Source: Hydrogenophaga sp. (GTDB lineage: Bacteria > Pseudomonadota > Gammaproteobacteria > Burkholderiales > Burkholderiaceae_C). Taken from it: a stretch of 64,000 nucleotides of DNA. The translations under genes and the position numbers were made by a program. A model generated the notes under the pieces. The model made no database searches. It was not told the DNA's origin and worked only from the letters and a program-made list of their open reading frames with translations. The stretch spans positions 232,395 to 296,394 of the forward strand of contig NZ_JAILWB010000004.1 in the NCBI RefSeq assembly GCF_025699295.1. The letters run 5' to 3'. Of the stretch, positions 1 through 9,264 are shown one piece after another (positions within the stretch are counted from its first letter, which is position 1; every line of letters begins with the position of its first letter).

Positions 1-242
1 CGCCGCTGCTGGTGCCTGTGGCGATCTGGATATACACGCTGGTGTTCGCCTTTGCTTCACTCTGGTTCTCGCATTTCGCTCTGACCGTGCTGCAGCGCAT
101 GAGGACTCAGGCGGCATTCGACATGCGTGATGCCCAGGCGTTCCAGGCGGCCGCCGGCACCACGGCAAGCGGAGCGCCGGTGCTTCCGCTGCCCGCTCGG
201 CCCACACCGCCTTCTTTCCACCAGCCCCCCAACAACCCATGA
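1..242 (+). CDS. EI24-domain membrane protein, C-terminal end (partial)
   Basis: The reading frame is open at the left edge of the window, so only the last ~79 residues are visible. They contain one hydrophobic segment (IWIYTLVFAFASLWFSHFAL), a short basic stretch, and a Pro/Ala-rich tail. The sequence resembles the C-terminus of EI24/CysZ-like proteins, which lie next to a molybdopterin-binding-domain gene in related genomes as I recall them. The stop overlaps the next start as ATGA, which suggests translational coupling. A function cannot be assigned from this fragment. Confidence 0.6.
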   Translation, partial: PLLVPVAIWIYTLVFAFASLWFSHFALTVLQRMRTQAAFDMRDAQAFQAAAGTTASGAPVLPLPARPTPPSFHQPPNNP

Positions 243-1054
243 CGCCAGCCTTTGGTCTGATCATCGTCGGCGATGAAATCCTCTCTGGCAAACGCAGCGA
301 CAAGCACCTGCCCAAGGTGATCGAGCTGCTGGCGCAGCGAGGGTTGTCGCTGTCCTGGATGCGCCTGGTGGGTGACGACCGCGAGCGCATCACCGAGGCG
401 CTGCGCGAAGCCTTTGCCAGCGGCAATGCCGTGTTCTGTTGCGGCGGTATTGGCGCCACGCCCGATGACCATACGCGCCAGTGCGCGGCCGCGGCGCTTG
501 GCGTGGACCTGGCGCTCCACCCGGAAGCCGAGCTGTTGATTGAAGCCCGCATGCGCGACCTGGCGGCCGAGCGCGGCGAAGTCTTCGACCCGCTGCGTGC
601 CGACAACGTGCACCGTTTCAACATGGGGGTGTTCCCGGTGGGCGCGCGCATCATTCCCAACCCGTACAACCGGATTCCAGGTTTCAGCTGTGATGGGCCG
701 GGAGGTGGGCAAGTGCATTTCCTGCCCGGCTTTCCCGTCATGGCATGGCCCATGATCGAAGGCGTGCTGGACACGGTGTACGCGCACTGCCATCGGCACG
801 GTGCCTGGCTCGAACGCTCGGTGATCGTGTTCGGCGCGATGGAAGCAACGCTCACGCCTCTCATGGAACAGATCGAGCGGGACCATCCGGTCAAGGTGTT
901 CAGCCTGCCCAGCGTGGACCATCCGGAATTCGGCCGCCATATCGAGCTCGGCGTCAAGGGGGCTTCAGTTGCCGTGGTGACCGCCTACGCCGAGTTGCTC
1001 GCGGGTTTGGCGGGACACGGCGCCCAGCTAGGCCCCGAAATGGTGCGAAGCTGA
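239..1054 (+). CDS. Molybdopterin-binding (MoCF/CinA N-terminal) domain protein
   Basis: This 271-residue protein opens with GLIIVGDEILSGKRSD, the start of the MoCF_biosynth fold shared by MoaB, MogA and the N-terminal half of CinA. GGIGATPDDHTRQ near residue 70 is the pterin/phosphate-binding loop. There is no CinA deamidase domain, so it is a stand-alone version. Family members are usually labelled competence/damage-inducible protein A, but that role is not demonstrated for stand-alone copies. It overlaps the upstream gene by 4 bp. Its stop codon sits 2 bp before the NtrC sites of the glnA promoter, so that promoter begins at its end. Confidence 0.8.
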   Translation: MTPAFGLIIVGDEILSGKRSDKHLPKVIELLAQRGLSLSWMRLVGDDRERITEALREAFASGNAVFCCGGIGATPDDHTRQCAAAALGVDLALHPEAELLIEARMRDLAAERGEVFDPLRADNVHRFNMGVFPVGARIIPNPYNRIPGFSCDGPGGGQVHFLPGFPVMAWPMIEGVLDTVYAHCHRHGAWLERSVIVFGAMEATLTPLMEQIERDHPVKVFSLPSVDHPEFGRHIELGVKGASVAVVTAYAELLAGLAGHGAQLGPEMVRS

Positions 1055-1056
1055 TC

Positions 1057-1099
1057 TGCACCAAAATGATGCACTGGTGCGATGCACCTAATGCGTGCA
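1057..1099 (+). promoter_or_regulatory. Tandem NtrC-binding sites upstream of glnA
   Basis: Two 17-bp matches to the NtrC consensus (TGCAC-C/T-A-N3-TGGTGCA) occur 26 bp apart: TGCACCAAAATGATGCA at 1057-1073 and TGCACCTAATGCGTGCA at 1083-1099. More TGGTGC and TGCACC half-sites lie between them. They are about 180-220 bp upstream of the predicted start of transcription, a normal enhancer distance for a sigma-54 promoter, and ntrB/ntrC lie just downstream of glnA. Confidence 0.85.
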
Positions 1100-1251
1100 C
1101 GATCCAGGTTGTGGGCCCAACATCGTGCGGGCAGGCAGCCAGACCGGTGAAGTGACCGTGGGGCCTGACCCGTTGTGGCGCATGGCCTGGGTGATAATTC
1201 CGCCGATCCCGTGCAGCGGGTGATCCGCTGACAGGCGTGTGACCCATTCTG

Positions 1252-1267
1252 TGGCACACATTCTGCT
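1252..1267 (+). promoter_or_regulatory. Sigma-54 promoter of glnA
   Basis: TGGCACACATTCTGCT matches the sigma-54 core (TGGCAC-N5-TTGC). The invariant GG (1253-1254) and GC (1265-1266) are exactly 12 bp apart. Transcription should begin near 1278, giving a leader of about 40 nt before the glnA start at 1319. With the upstream NtrC sites this is a classical nitrogen-regulated promoter. Confidence 0.85.
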
Positions 1268-1318
1268 TGTCACCTGCGTCGTTTTCAGTTTCCACTCATC
1301 CAGCTACAGGAGTATTTG

Positions 1319-2734
1319 ATGGCCAAGACCGTCGCAGACGTGATGCAAATGGTGAAAGACAACGAAGTCAAGTTCGTTGACTTCCGTTTCACCGACACCC
1401 GGGGCAAGGAACAGCACGTGACTGTGCCGATCTCGGCTTTTGATGAAGACAAGTTCACTTCAGGCCACGCGTTCGACGGCTCTTCGGTGGCTGGCTGGAA
1501 GGGCATCGAAGCCTCGGACATGCAGCTCATGCCCGATGCCAACACCGCCAACATCGACCCCTTCTTCGAAGAGACGACGCTGTTCATGCAGTGCGACGTG
1601 ATCGAGCCCGGTGATGGCAAGGCCTACGACCGCGACCCCCGCTCCATCGCCAAGCGCGCCGAGGCCTACCTGAAGGCCTCCGGCCTGGGCGACACTGCCT
1701 TCTTCGGACCGGAGCCCGAATTCTTCATCTTTGACGGCGTGCGCTGGAACAACGAACCCGGCCGCGTGATGTACGAGATCGAGGAGTACGAAGCGCCCTG
1801 GAACAGCGGTGCCAAGCTCGAAGGCGGCAACCGCGGCCACCGTCCGACCGTCAAGGGCGGCTACTTCCCTGTGCCCCCGGTCGACAGCACGCAGGACATG
1901 CGCGCCGAGATGTCCCTGATCCTCGAATCACTGGGCATTCCGGTCGAAGTGTTCCACCACGAAGTGGCGGGCGCCGGCCAGAACGAAATCGGCACCAAGT
2001 TCAGCACGCTGGTCGAGCGCGCCGACTGGACCCAGGTGCTCAAGTACGTGGTGTGGAACGTGGCCAATGCCTATGGCAAGACTGCGACCTTCATGCCCAA
2101 GCCTTACGCTGGCGACAACGGCTCGGGCATGCACGTGCACCAGTCGATCTGGAAAGACGGCAAGAACCTGTTCGCCGGTGACGGCTATGCCGGCCTGTCC
2201 GATTTCGCCCTGTACTACGTGGGTGGCATCATCAAGCACGCCCGTGCCCTCAATGCCATCACCAACCCCGGCACGAACTCGTACAAGCGGCTGGTGCCCG
2301 GCTTCGAAGCCCCCGTCAAGCTGGCCTATTCGGCGCGCAACCGTTCTGCCTCGATCCGCATCCCGTACGTGGCCAATCCCAAGGGCCGCCGTATCGAGGC
2401 TCGTTTCCCCGATCCTTCGGCCAACCCGTACCTGTGCTTCTCGGCTCTGATGATGGCCGGTCTGGATGGCGTGGAGAACAAGATCCACCCCGGCGAAGCC
2501 GCGACCAAGGATCTGTACCACCTGCCGCCGGAAGAAGACAAGCTGATCCCGACCGTGTGCCACAGCCTTGATCAGGCGCTGGAGTACCTCGACAAGGACC
2601 GCGGCTTCCTGACCAAGGGGGGTGTGTTCACCGACTCCATGCTGGACGCCTACATCGAACTCAAGATGGGCGAGGTCACGCGCTTCCGCATGGCACCGCA
2701 TCCGGTCGAATTCGACATGTACTACAGCCTGTGA
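1319..2734 (+). CDS. glnA: Glutamine synthetase type I
   Basis: GlnA makes glutamine from glutamate, ammonia and ATP in the cytoplasm. The 471-residue length is typical of the dodecameric GSI-beta enzyme. Visible landmarks are [11 protein letters not shown] with metal-binding glutamates, [21 protein letters not shown], and [10 protein letters not shown] near residue 400, whose Tyr matches the adenylylation site, so GlnE-type control is likely. I chose ATG 1319 rather than TTG 1316 because AGGAG at 1308-1312 gives a 6-nt spacing. It is preceded by NtrC and sigma-54 elements and followed by a strong terminator, so it is largely its own unit ahead of ntrBC. Confidence 0.97.
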   Translation: MAKTVADVMQMVKDNEVKFVDFRFTDTRGKEQHVTVPISAFDEDKFTSGHAFDGSSVAGWKGIEASDMQLMPDANTANIDPFFEETTLFMQCDVIEPGDGKAYDRDPRSIAKRAEAYLKASGLGDTAFFGPEPEFFIFDGVRWNNEPGRVMYEIEEYEAPWNSGAKLEGGNRGHRPTVKGGYFPVPPVDSTQDMRAEMSLILESLGIPVEVFHHEVAGAGQNEIGTKFSTLVERADWTQVLKYVVWNVANAYGKTATFMPKPYAGDNGSGMHVHQSIWKDGKNLFAGDGYAGLSDFALYYVGGIIKHARALNAITNPGTNSYKRLVPGFEAPVKLAYSARNRSASIRIPYVANPKGRRIEARFPDPSANPYLCFSALMMAGLDGVENKIHPGEAATKDLYHLPPEEDKLIPTVCHSLDQALEYLDKDRGFLTKGGVFTDSMLDAYIELKMGEVTRFRMAPHPVEFDMYYSL

Positions 2735-2775
2735 TGGTCCGCCCGGCTTGCCGGGCCGCCTGCTCAGAATTCCCG

Positions 2776-2803
2776 AGGGACCGCGCGAGCGGTCCCTTTT
2801 TGT
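2776..2803 (+). terminator. Rho-independent terminator of glnA
   Basis: A perfect 9-bp stem (AGGGACCGC / GCGGTCCCT) with a GCGA tetraloop is followed by TTTTTG. It lies about 40 bp after the glnA stop and should separate most glnA transcription from ntrBC. Confidence 0.9.
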
Positions 2804-2940
2804 TGTTCGGGCGGTCCATCACCACCGTTCAGGTTCCGATGGGGCACTTCCGCGCTGGTTTTCGGTCATACTGATTCGCGCTTCGGCCTGCGCCAACGCC
2901 TCCCGCCACTGCCCATGGAGATGACCTTCCCTTGAACCTG

Positions 2941-3465
2941 ATGCCCACTCCCACGATCCGGACCCTGGCGGCCGCCACCCTGGTGCTGTGCGTCGTGCAG
3001 GCCCATGCCCAGGCGCGCATCTACCGCTGCGGCAATGAATACACGAACGACGCCCAGGTGGCCAAGTCCAGAGGCTGCAGTCTGATGGAGGGGGGCAACA
3101 TCACCATCGTCGAAGGCACCAAGCCCACGCCTTCGCGAAGCGCTCCGGCCACCACCACACGCAGCGGCAGTGGCTCCGAACGCGTCGACTCGGCGGCACA
3201 GCGCGCGCGCGACAGTGATGCGCGCGCCATCCTCGAAGCCGAGCTGCGCAAGGCCGAGGCGCGCCTGGCCGAGGCGCGCAAGGCTTACGCCAACGGCGAG
3301 CCCGAGAAGCAGGGCATCGAATCGCGCAACTACCAGCGTTACCTCGACCGTGTGGCCGAACTCAAGGCGGCGGTGGCGCGCGCCGAGAGCGATGTGGCCG
3401 GGCTGCAGCGCGAGCTGGGTCGACTTCCGTCGGCCGCCAACGCGGCGGGTTCTGCCGCACAATGA
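2941..3465 (+). CDS. Secreted DUF4124-like coiled-coil protein of unknown function
   Basis: About 174 residues begin with a signal peptide ending AHAQA near residue 21. A short cysteine-containing segment follows (IYRCGNEYTNDAQVAKSRGC), resembling the DUF4124 type. A Ser/Thr linker and a long Glu/Arg/Ala-rich heptad-like helix (roughly residues 80-165) complete it, so it is probably periplasmic. A TTG at 2932 is an alternative start; ATG 2941 gives the cleaner signal peptide. Its stop overlaps the ntrB start (ATGA), so it is translated together with the nitrogen-sensing pair. No function is known to me. Confidence 0.7.
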   Translation: MPTPTIRTLAAATLVLCVVQAHAQARIYRCGNEYTNDAQVAKSRGCSLMEGGNITIVEGTKPTPSRSAPATTTRSGSGSERVDSAAQRARDSDARAILEAELRKAEARLAEARKAYANGEPEKQGIESRNYQRYLDRVAELKAAVARAESDVAGLQRELGRLPSAANAAGSAAQ

Positions 3466-4619
3466 GCGGCTTGAAAAAGCCCACCTTCTCCTCTTTCCTC
3501 CCCGCGTCACAGCGTCGCACCACCGCCGAACCGAACGGTACGGCGGCTGCGCGCAAGCCTTCGGCGGCACCTGCCCGCTTCCAGGCGCTCGACCTGCTGG
3601 CCACGCTGGTGGCTGTTGTCGATCCGGATGGCCGCGTGCTCTATGCCAATGCTGCGCTGGAGGATGCGCTGGGCATGTCCCGCCGCAGCATCACCGGCTC
3701 CATGCTGCAGGACTGCTTCACCGAGCCCGCCCTGCTGGAGAACGCCTTGCAGGGTGCAAGCGGCAACCAGTTCGCCGCGCTGCGCTACGACGCCTGGCTC
3801 AAGCGGTTGAACCATGACACATTGCCCGTGCACGTGGTGGTGGCCCAGACCGACAACCCCGGCGACGTGATCGTGGAATTGTTGCCGCTGGAGCAGCAGG
3901 CGCGGCAGGAGCGCGAGGAACGCCTGATCGACCAGGCCCAGGCGAACAAGGAACTGATCCGCAACCTCGCGCACGAGATCAAGAACCCGCTGGGAGGCAT
4001 CCGCGGCGCAGCACAGTTGCTGCAAATGGAGCTGGAGACCCGCGAGCTGATCGAGTACACGCAGGTCATCATCCACGAGGCCGATCGCCTGCAGTCGCTT
4101 GTGGATCGCCTGCTCGCACCGCACCGGCGCCCGCATGTGGTGGGGGACGTGAACATCCATGAGGTCTGTGAACGTGTGCGCTCGCTGATCCTGGCCGAGT
4201 TTCCCAAAGGCCTGAAGGTCGTGCGCGACTACGACACCTCCATCCCCGAGTTCCGCGGCGACCGCGAGCAGCTCATCCAGGCGGTGCTCAACATCGCGCA
4301 CAACGCGGCGCAGGCGCTGGGTGATCGGATCGCGGCGGGCGACGCGCGCATTGCATTCAGGACACGCGTGGGTCGGCAGGTGACGTTTGGTAAACAACGC
4401 TACCGGCTGGCACTGGAATTGCATGTGATCGACAACGGGCCTGGCGTTCCAGACTCGATCAAGGACCGCATCTTTTTCCCGCTGGTGTCGGGGCGCGATG
4501 GCGGCTCGGGCCTGGGGCTCACGCTGGCGCAGACCTTTGTCCAGCAGCACCATGGCCTGATCGAGTGTGAGAGCGTGCCGGGAGAGACGGATTTCAAGAT
4601 CCTGATTCCGCTGCCCTAG
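3462..4619 (+). CDS. glnL: Nitrogen regulation sensor histidine kinase NtrB
   Basis: NtrB (GlnL) phosphorylates NtrC when nitrogen is limiting and dephosphorylates it on PII binding. The 385-residue protein has a Pro/Ala-rich N-terminal extension (1-40), a PAS domain (about 42-140), the H-box NLAHEIKNPLGG with phospho-accepting His171, an N-box (QAVLNIAHNAAQAL), and G-boxes DNGPGVPDSI and GGSGLGL. There are no membrane segments, so it is cytosolic as expected. It overlaps the upstream secreted-protein gene by 4 bp and precedes ntrC by 49 bp. Confidence 0.95.
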   Translation: MSGLKKPTFSSFLPASQRRTTAEPNGTAAARKPSAAPARFQALDLLATLVAVVDPDGRVLYANAALEDALGMSRRSITGSMLQDCFTEPALLENALQGASGNQFAALRYDAWLKRLNHDTLPVHVVVAQTDNPGDVIVELLPLEQQARQEREERLIDQAQANKELIRNLAHEIKNPLGGIRGAAQLLQMELETRELIEYTQVIIHEADRLQSLVDRLLAPHRRPHVVGDVNIHEVCERVRSLILAEFPKGLKVVRDYDTSIPEFRGDREQLIQAVLNIAHNAAQALGDRIAAGDARIAFRTRVGRQVTFGKQRYRLALELHVIDNGPGVPDSIKDRIFFPLVSGRDGGSGLGLTLAQTFVQQHHGLIECESVPGETDFKILIPLP

Positions 4620-4668
4620 CCAGCAACCGACCGTCGAACGCCGCGCCACAAGAAGGGATGACAACTCA

Positions 4669-6228
4669 ATGAAGCCGATCTGGATAGTGGACGACGATCA
4701 ATCGATCCGCTTCGTGCTGGAAAAGGCGCTGCTGCGCGAGAACCTGCCCACGCGCAGTTTCACCAATCCGCAGGACGTGCTCAAGGCCCTGATCGACACG
4801 CCCGAACAGGAAGGCCCGCAGATCCTTGTAAGCGACATCCGAATGCCCGGTGGTTCGGGGCTCGAACTGCTGGAGAAGGTCAAGGAAAAGCTGCCCGGCC
4901 TGCCGGTGATCATCATGACCGCCTTCTCCGATCTGGACAGCGCCGTCTCCGCCTTCCAGGGTGGCGCTTTCGAATACCTGCCAAAGCCCTTCGACCTGCC
5001 CAAGGCCGTCGAGCTGATCCACCGCGCCGTGGAAGAGAGCCAGCGCGAGGAAGTGGCCGAGGAACGCATGAACGCCGCGCCCGAGATGCTCGGCCAGGCG
5101 CCGGCCATGCAGGACGTGTTTCGGGCCATCGGGCGCCTGAGCCAGAGCCAGGTCACGGTGCTGATCACGGGCGAGTCGGGCTCCGGAAAGGAACTGGTCG
5201 CGCGCGCGCTGCACAAGCACTCGCCGCGCTCGGGCGGGCCCTTCGTTGCGATCAATACCGCCGCCATCCCGAAGGATCTGCTGGAGAGCGAGTTGTTCGG
5301 TCACGAGCGTGGCGCTTTCACCGGCGCGCAGACCATGCGCCGCGGCCGCTTCGAGCAGGCCGACGGCGGCACGCTGTTTCTCGACGAAATCGGCGACATG
5401 CCTTTCGACCTGCAGACTCGCTTGCTGCGCGTGCTCTCCGATGGTCACTTCTACCGTGTGGGCGGCCACAGCGCGGTGCGCGCCAACGTGCGCGTGATCG
5501 CCGCGACCCACCAGAACCTGGAACAGCGCGTCAAGGAGGGCGTGTTCCGCGAAGACCTGTTCCACCGCCTCAACGTGATCCGTCTGCGTCTGCCGGCGCT
5601 GCGCGAGCGGCGCGAAGACGTGCCCATGCTCACGCGCTTCTTTCTGCAGCAAAGCGCCAAGCAGCTCGGTGTAGAGCCCAAGCGCATTTCCGAAGCGGCC
5701 TTGAAGCTGCTGGGCACCTTCGATTTCCCGGGCAATGTGCGCCAGCTGGAGAACGTCTGCCACTGGCTCACCGTCATGGCGCCGGCGCAGGTGATCGAAC
5801 TCAAGGACCTGCCGCCCGAGGTGCTGTCCATGACGGGTACCTCGGTGGCGGCCGTGTCGGTAGCACCCGAGCTTGCCGCGGCGCCTGTGGCAGCCAGCAC
5901 GAGCGCTTCGGCGTTGCCCCCGCCAGCTCAGGCCGAGGTGGCCTACGTCGGCAGTGTTGTCGAACCCAGCGCACCGCTGGACGCGGGGAGCGCCGACCCA
6001 TCCCCGTCGTCCACCCAGGCCTGGGAAAGCGGCTTGCAAGCCGAGGCACTGGCCTTGCTGGAAGAGGGACGCACCGACGTGTGGGATGTGCTGACCCGCC
6101 GATTCGAAACCCGCCTGATCCAGACTGCGCTCTCAAACACGCGCGGGCGCCGCATCGAGGCGGCGCACAAGCTCGGCATCGGGCGCAACACCATCACCCG
6201 CAAGATCCAGGAACTCAACCTAGAGTGA
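4669..6228 (+). CDS. glnG: Nitrogen regulator NtrC, sigma-54 activator
   Basis: NtrC activates sigma-54 promoters, including the one in front of glnA here. Domain order is receiver (1-120, acidic pair D9/D10, phospho-acceptor D56 in LVSDIRMPG), AAA+ domain (about 140-380, Walker A GESGSGKE, sigma-54 contact GAFTGA, Walker B FLDEIGDM), then a Fis-type helix-turn-helix ([17 protein letters not shown]). An Ala/Pro/Ser-rich linker of about 70 residues between AAA+ and Fis makes it longer (519 residues) than the enteric protein (~469). Its 3' end overlaps the convergent exonuclease gene by 14 bp. Confidence 0.95.
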   Translation: MKPIWIVDDDQSIRFVLEKALLRENLPTRSFTNPQDVLKALIDTPEQEGPQILVSDIRMPGGSGLELLEKVKEKLPGLPVIIMTAFSDLDSAVSAFQGGAFEYLPKPFDLPKAVELIHRAVEESQREEVAEERMNAAPEMLGQAPAMQDVFRAIGRLSQSQVTVLITGESGSGKELVARALHKHSPRSGGPFVAINTAAIPKDLLESELFGHERGAFTGAQTMRRGRFEQADGGTLFLDEIGDMPFDLQTRLLRVLSDGHFYRVGGHSAVRANVRVIAATHQNLEQRVKEGVFREDLFHRLNVIRLRLPALRERREDVPMLTRFFLQQSAKQLGVEPKRISEAALKLLGTFDFPGNVRQLENVCHWLTVMAPAQVIELKDLPPEVLSMTGTSVAAVSVAPELAAAPVAASTSASALPPPAQAEVAYVGSVVEPSAPLDAGSADPSPSSTQAWESGLQAEALALLEEGRTDVWDVLTRRFETRLIQTALSNTRGRRIEAAHKLGIGRNTITRKIQELNLE

Positions 6229-6991
6229 CCACCACCGGCGCATGGTCGCTGGGCTGCGGGTTCTTGCGCGGTGCGCGGTCGATGCTGCAGGCCGTGACCG
6301 CAGGGCGCAGCGCTTCGCTCACCAGGATGTGGTCGATGCGCAGACCGCGGTTCTTCTGGAAGCCCAGCATGCGGTAGTCCCACCACGAGTAGCTCTTTTC
6401 GGGCTGCTCGAACATCCGGTAGGCGTCGGTCAACCCCAGCCTGAGCAGGTCCTGGAAATGCGCGCGCTCTTCCACCGTGTGGTGGATGGTGTCCTTCAAG
6501 CCGACAGGGTCGAACGAGTCGCGGTCTTCCGGCGCAACGTTGAAGTCGCCCATCAGGACAAGCCTTGAGTGCGCTTGCAGTTCTTCGCCCAGCCAGCGGT
6601 GCAGCGCCGCCAGCCAGCGCATCTTGTAGGCGAACTTTTCGGTGCCGGGCGCCTGGCCGTTCACGAAATAGCAGTTCACCAACCGCAGCGGGCCCTCGGG
6701 GGTGTCCAGCGTCGCCGCGATCACGCGCGACTGCTCATCGCCGTGTCCCGGAATGTTGCGCACCACATCGCGCAGCGGCGTGCGGCTCAGGATGGCGACG
6801 CCGTTGTAGGTCTTCTGGCCGAACGCGGCGGCGTGGTAGCCGGCTTCGCGCAGGGCGTCGAAGGGGAACTTCTCGTCGACCAGCTTGAGCTCCTGCAGCC
6901 CCAGCGCATCGACAGGGTTGGCCGCCAGCCAGTCCAGCACCTGGGGCAGGCGCACAGCGAGCGAGTTGATGTTCCAGGTGGCAAGTTGCAT
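6215..6991 (-). CDS. xth: Exodeoxyribonuclease III (AP endonuclease family)
   Basis: This 258-residue protein has the exonuclease-endonuclease-phosphatase fold: TWNINSL at the start, LGLQELK with the metal-binding Glu, YNGVAILSR, VLMGDFNVAPEDRD with the catalytic Asp/Asn, WWDYR, and the terminal SDHAPV motif with the catalytic His. It should cut DNA 5' of abasic sites and degrade 3' ends in base-excision repair. It lies 3 nt after folA and is the last gene of a long minus-strand run. Confidence 0.93.
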   Translation of the reverse strand: MQLATWNINSLAVRLPQVLDWLAANPVDALGLQELKLVDEKFPFDALREAGYHAAAFGQKTYNGVAILSRTPLRDVVRNIPGHGDEQSRVIAATLDTPEGPLRLVNCYFVNGQAPGTEKFAYKMRWLAALHRWLGEELQAHSRLVLMGDFNVAPEDRDSFDPVGLKDTIHHTVEERAHFQDLLRLGLTDAYRMFEQPEKSYSWWDYRMLGFQKNRGLRIDHILVSEALRPAVTACSIDRAPRKNPQPSDHAPVVVTLG

Positions 6992-6994
6992 GGT

Positions 6995-7501
6995 TCAGAT
7001 CTTCCGGGTGTAGGTGACGAAGGCGAATGGCAGACCGTTGGCTGCGGTGTGGGCCTCGCGTGCGGTCTGCTGCCATTCGGCGCCCAGCACGGGTGCAAAG
7101 ACATCGCCCTCGAAGGGTTGTTCGATTTCGGTGATCACGGCACTGTCCGCCAGCGGCAGGGCGGCAGCGTAGATCTGCGCCCCGCCGATCACCCAGGCGT
7201 CAGAGCCGGGCGGGCACAGTGCCGCAGCTTGCGACACGGAACCGGCACGCAGCGCGCCTGCCGCCTGCCAGGCTGTGTCGCGCGTGACGACGATGTTGAG
7301 CCGGCCAGGCAGGGGCCGGAACTTGGGCGGCAGCGAGTCCCAGGTCTTGCGGCCCATGATGACCGGGCACCCCATCGTCGCGCGCCTGAAATGCGCCATG
7401 TCTTCCGGCAGGTGCCAGGGCAGGACGTTGTCCTTGCCGATCACGCCGTTGCTGGCGCGCGCGTAGATCAGGTGCAGGCGGGTGGGTGGTGTCGATGGCA
7501 T
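6995..7501 (-). CDS. folA: Dihydrofolate reductase
   Basis: FolA reduces dihydrofolate to tetrahydrofolate with NADPH. The 168-residue protein shows the expected order IYARASNGVIGKDNVLPWHLPEDMAHF in two parts: the substrate-loop WHLPEDM with the conserved acidic residue, then PVIMGRKTWDSLP, the NADPH-binding region, and VIGGAQIYAAALP. It is in the same run as thyA, which makes the dihydrofolate it consumes. An EamA-type carrier gene lies between them. Confidence 0.95.
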   Translation of the reverse strand: MPSTPPTRLHLIYARASNGVIGKDNVLPWHLPEDMAHFRRATMGCPVIMGRKTWDSLPPKFRPLPGRLNIVVTRDTAWQAAGALRAGSVSQAAALCPPGSDAWVIGGAQIYAAALPLADSAVITEIEQPFEGDVFAPVLGAEWQQTAREAHTAANGLPFAFVTYTRKI

Positions 7502-7505
7502 GCGC

Positions 7506-8426
7506 CTATTGTGCCGCCGGCCCGGTCGGCAGGGCCGGCGCGGGTGGGGTGGACGGCCGCGCCGGCCATAGCACGCTGGCGATCGCGAGCATCACGAACA
7601 CGATGGCCAGCCAGTCCTGCCAGTGCGGGATCTCGCCGACGATCAGGGTGGCGCTGAGCGTGCCCACCAGCGGAATGGCCATGATGCTCATGGCGCTGGT
7701 GGCTGGCGGCAGGTGGCGCGCCAGGCCGAACCAGATCAACTGGGCCACGCCGTAGTTGATGACCACACCATAGGCCAGGGCCAGCCACATCACCAGGCTG
7801 AAGCGCGCGGGTGCCGGCACCGGCTCGATTGCGATCGCCAGCACCCAGACCACCGCGCTGCCCATCAGCAGCATCCATACCGTGACCACCATCGGCGAGA
7901 GCGTGAAGTGCGAGCGCTTGAAGGTCAGCGTGCCCAGGCCCCAGCAGGCGGCGGCGCCCAGCATCCAGGCAATGCCCGTGGGCCGTCCGCTGAGGCTTTG
8001 CAGTTCATGCCACAGCAACAGGCCGATGGCGATGGCCGCGGCCACCACGGCCAGGCGCACGCGCGGCGTGACGCGCTCGCCGAAGAAGGCCGCGCCCAGC
8101 AGCACGGTGAAGATGGGCATGGTGAAGCCGATGATGGCTGCGCGCCCCGAGGCCAGTTCCTGCACCCCGAAGATCGACAAGGTGTGCCAGCCCAGCACGT
8201 TGGGCAGCGCCAGCCAGGCGATGGTGAGCCATTCACGCCCGTGCGGCCACATGCGTTCGCCGTGTCGCTGCACGTAGACGAACAGCCAGGCCGCGCCCAG
8301 CAGCATGGTGCTGGCGCGGAAGTACAGCGGCGTGAGCTCCTGCAGCGAGAGCTTCATCATGGGCCAGTTCACGCCCCACATCAGCGTGAGCGCGAGCAGC
8401 GCCCAGAGTTGGCGGCGGCTGATCAC
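7506..8426 (-). CDS. EamA/DMT-family membrane transporter
   Basis: About 306 residues with ten predicted hydrophobic helices in two homologous halves, typical of drug/metabolite exporters. Key stretches are LTLMWGVNWPMMKLSL near the N-terminus, LTPLYFRASTMLLGAAWLFV, and the second-half repeat starting AWMLGAAACWGLGTLTFKRS. The frame stays open upstream into thyA, but that sequence is Ser/Thr/Arg-rich and not membrane-like, so I place the start at GTG 8426, 25 bp after the thyA stop. The substrate cannot be inferred. The start is uncertain by a few codons. Confidence 0.8.
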   Translation of the reverse strand: MISRRQLWALLALTLMWGVNWPMMKLSLQELTPLYFRASTMLLGAAWLFVYVQRHGERMWPHGREWLTIAWLALPNVLGWHTLSIFGVQELASGRAAIIGFTMPIFTVLLGAAFFGERVTPRVRLAVVAAAIAIGLLLWHELQSLSGRPTGIAWMLGAAACWGLGTLTFKRSHFTLSPMVVTVWMLLMGSAVVWVLAIAIEPVPAPARFSLVMWLALAYGVVINYGVAQLIWFGLARHLPPATSAMSIMAIPLVGTLSATLIVGEIPHWQDWLAIVFVMLAIASVLWPARPSTPPAPALPTGPAAQ

Positions 8427-8451
8427 GCGCGGAGCACCGGTGCGGCGGCCT

Positions 8452-9264
8452 TCATACAGCGACCGGGGCCTTGATGGCGGGGTGGTGCTGGTAGTCGAGG
8501 ATCTCGAAGTCGTCGAGTTCGTAGTCGAAGATCGACGCAGGGCGGCGCTTGATGCGCAGCGTCGGGTAGGGGTGCGGCGCGCGCGCCAGCTGCGTCTGCA
8601 CCTGCTCGCGGTGGTTGCTGTAGATGTGGCAGTCACCACCGGTCCATATGAATTCACCCACCGCCAGGTCGCACTGCTGCGCCAGCATGTGGGTCAGCAG
8701 TGCGTAGCTGGCGATGTTGAACGGTACGCCCAGGAAAATGTCAGAGCTGCGCTGGTAGAGCTGGCAGCTGAGCTTGCCGTCGGCCACGTAGAACTGGAAG
8801 AACGCGTGGCAGGGCATCAGCGCCATCTTGCCCAGGTCGGCCACGTTCCAGGCGCTCACGATGATGCGGCGCGAGTCCGGGTTGGTCTTGAGCTGTTTGA
8901 CGACCTCGGCGATCTGGTCGATGTGGCCGCCGTCGGGCGTGGGCCAGCTGCGCCACTGCACGCCGTACACCGGGCCCAGGTCGCCGTCCTCGCGCGCCCA
9001 TTCGTCCCAGATGGTGCAGCCGCGCTCCTGCAACCACTTCACGTTGCTGTCGCCGCGCAGGAACCACAGCAACTCGACGATGATGGCCCGGGTGAACACC
9101 TTCTTGGTCGTCACCAGCGGAAAACCCTCGTTCAGGTCAAAGCGCATCTGGTGGCCGAACACGCTGGTGGTGCCGGTGCCGGTGCGGTCGGTTTTCTGCA
9201 CGCCCGTGGTGAACACGTGGCGCATGAAGTCTTCGTACTGGGAACGGATGGGACGGTCGGTCAT
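8452..9264 (-). CDS. thyA: Thymidylate synthase
   Basis: ThyA methylates dUMP using methylenetetrahydrofolate. The 270-residue protein shows TDRTGTGT with the phosphate-binding Arg, FPLVTTKK, the catalytic loop [14 protein letters not shown] with Cys152, and [15 protein letters not shown] followed by GDCHIYSNH. The start overlaps the stop of the upstream transglycosylase as ATGA, so translation is probably coupled. folA is two genes downstream. Confidence 0.97.
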   Translation of the reverse strand: MTDRPIRSQYEDFMRHVFTTGVQKTDRTGTGTTSVFGHQMRFDLNEGFPLVTTKKVFTRAIIVELLWFLRGDSNVKWLQERGCTIWDEWAREDGDLGPVYGVQWRSWPTPDGGHIDQIAEVVKQLKTNPDSRRIIVSAWNVADLGKMALMPCHAFFQFYVADGKLSCQLYQRSSDIFLGVPFNIASYALLTHMLAQQCDLAVGEFIWTGGDCHIYSNHREQVQTQLARAPHPYPTLRIKRRPASIFDYELDDFEILDYQHHPAIKAPVAV

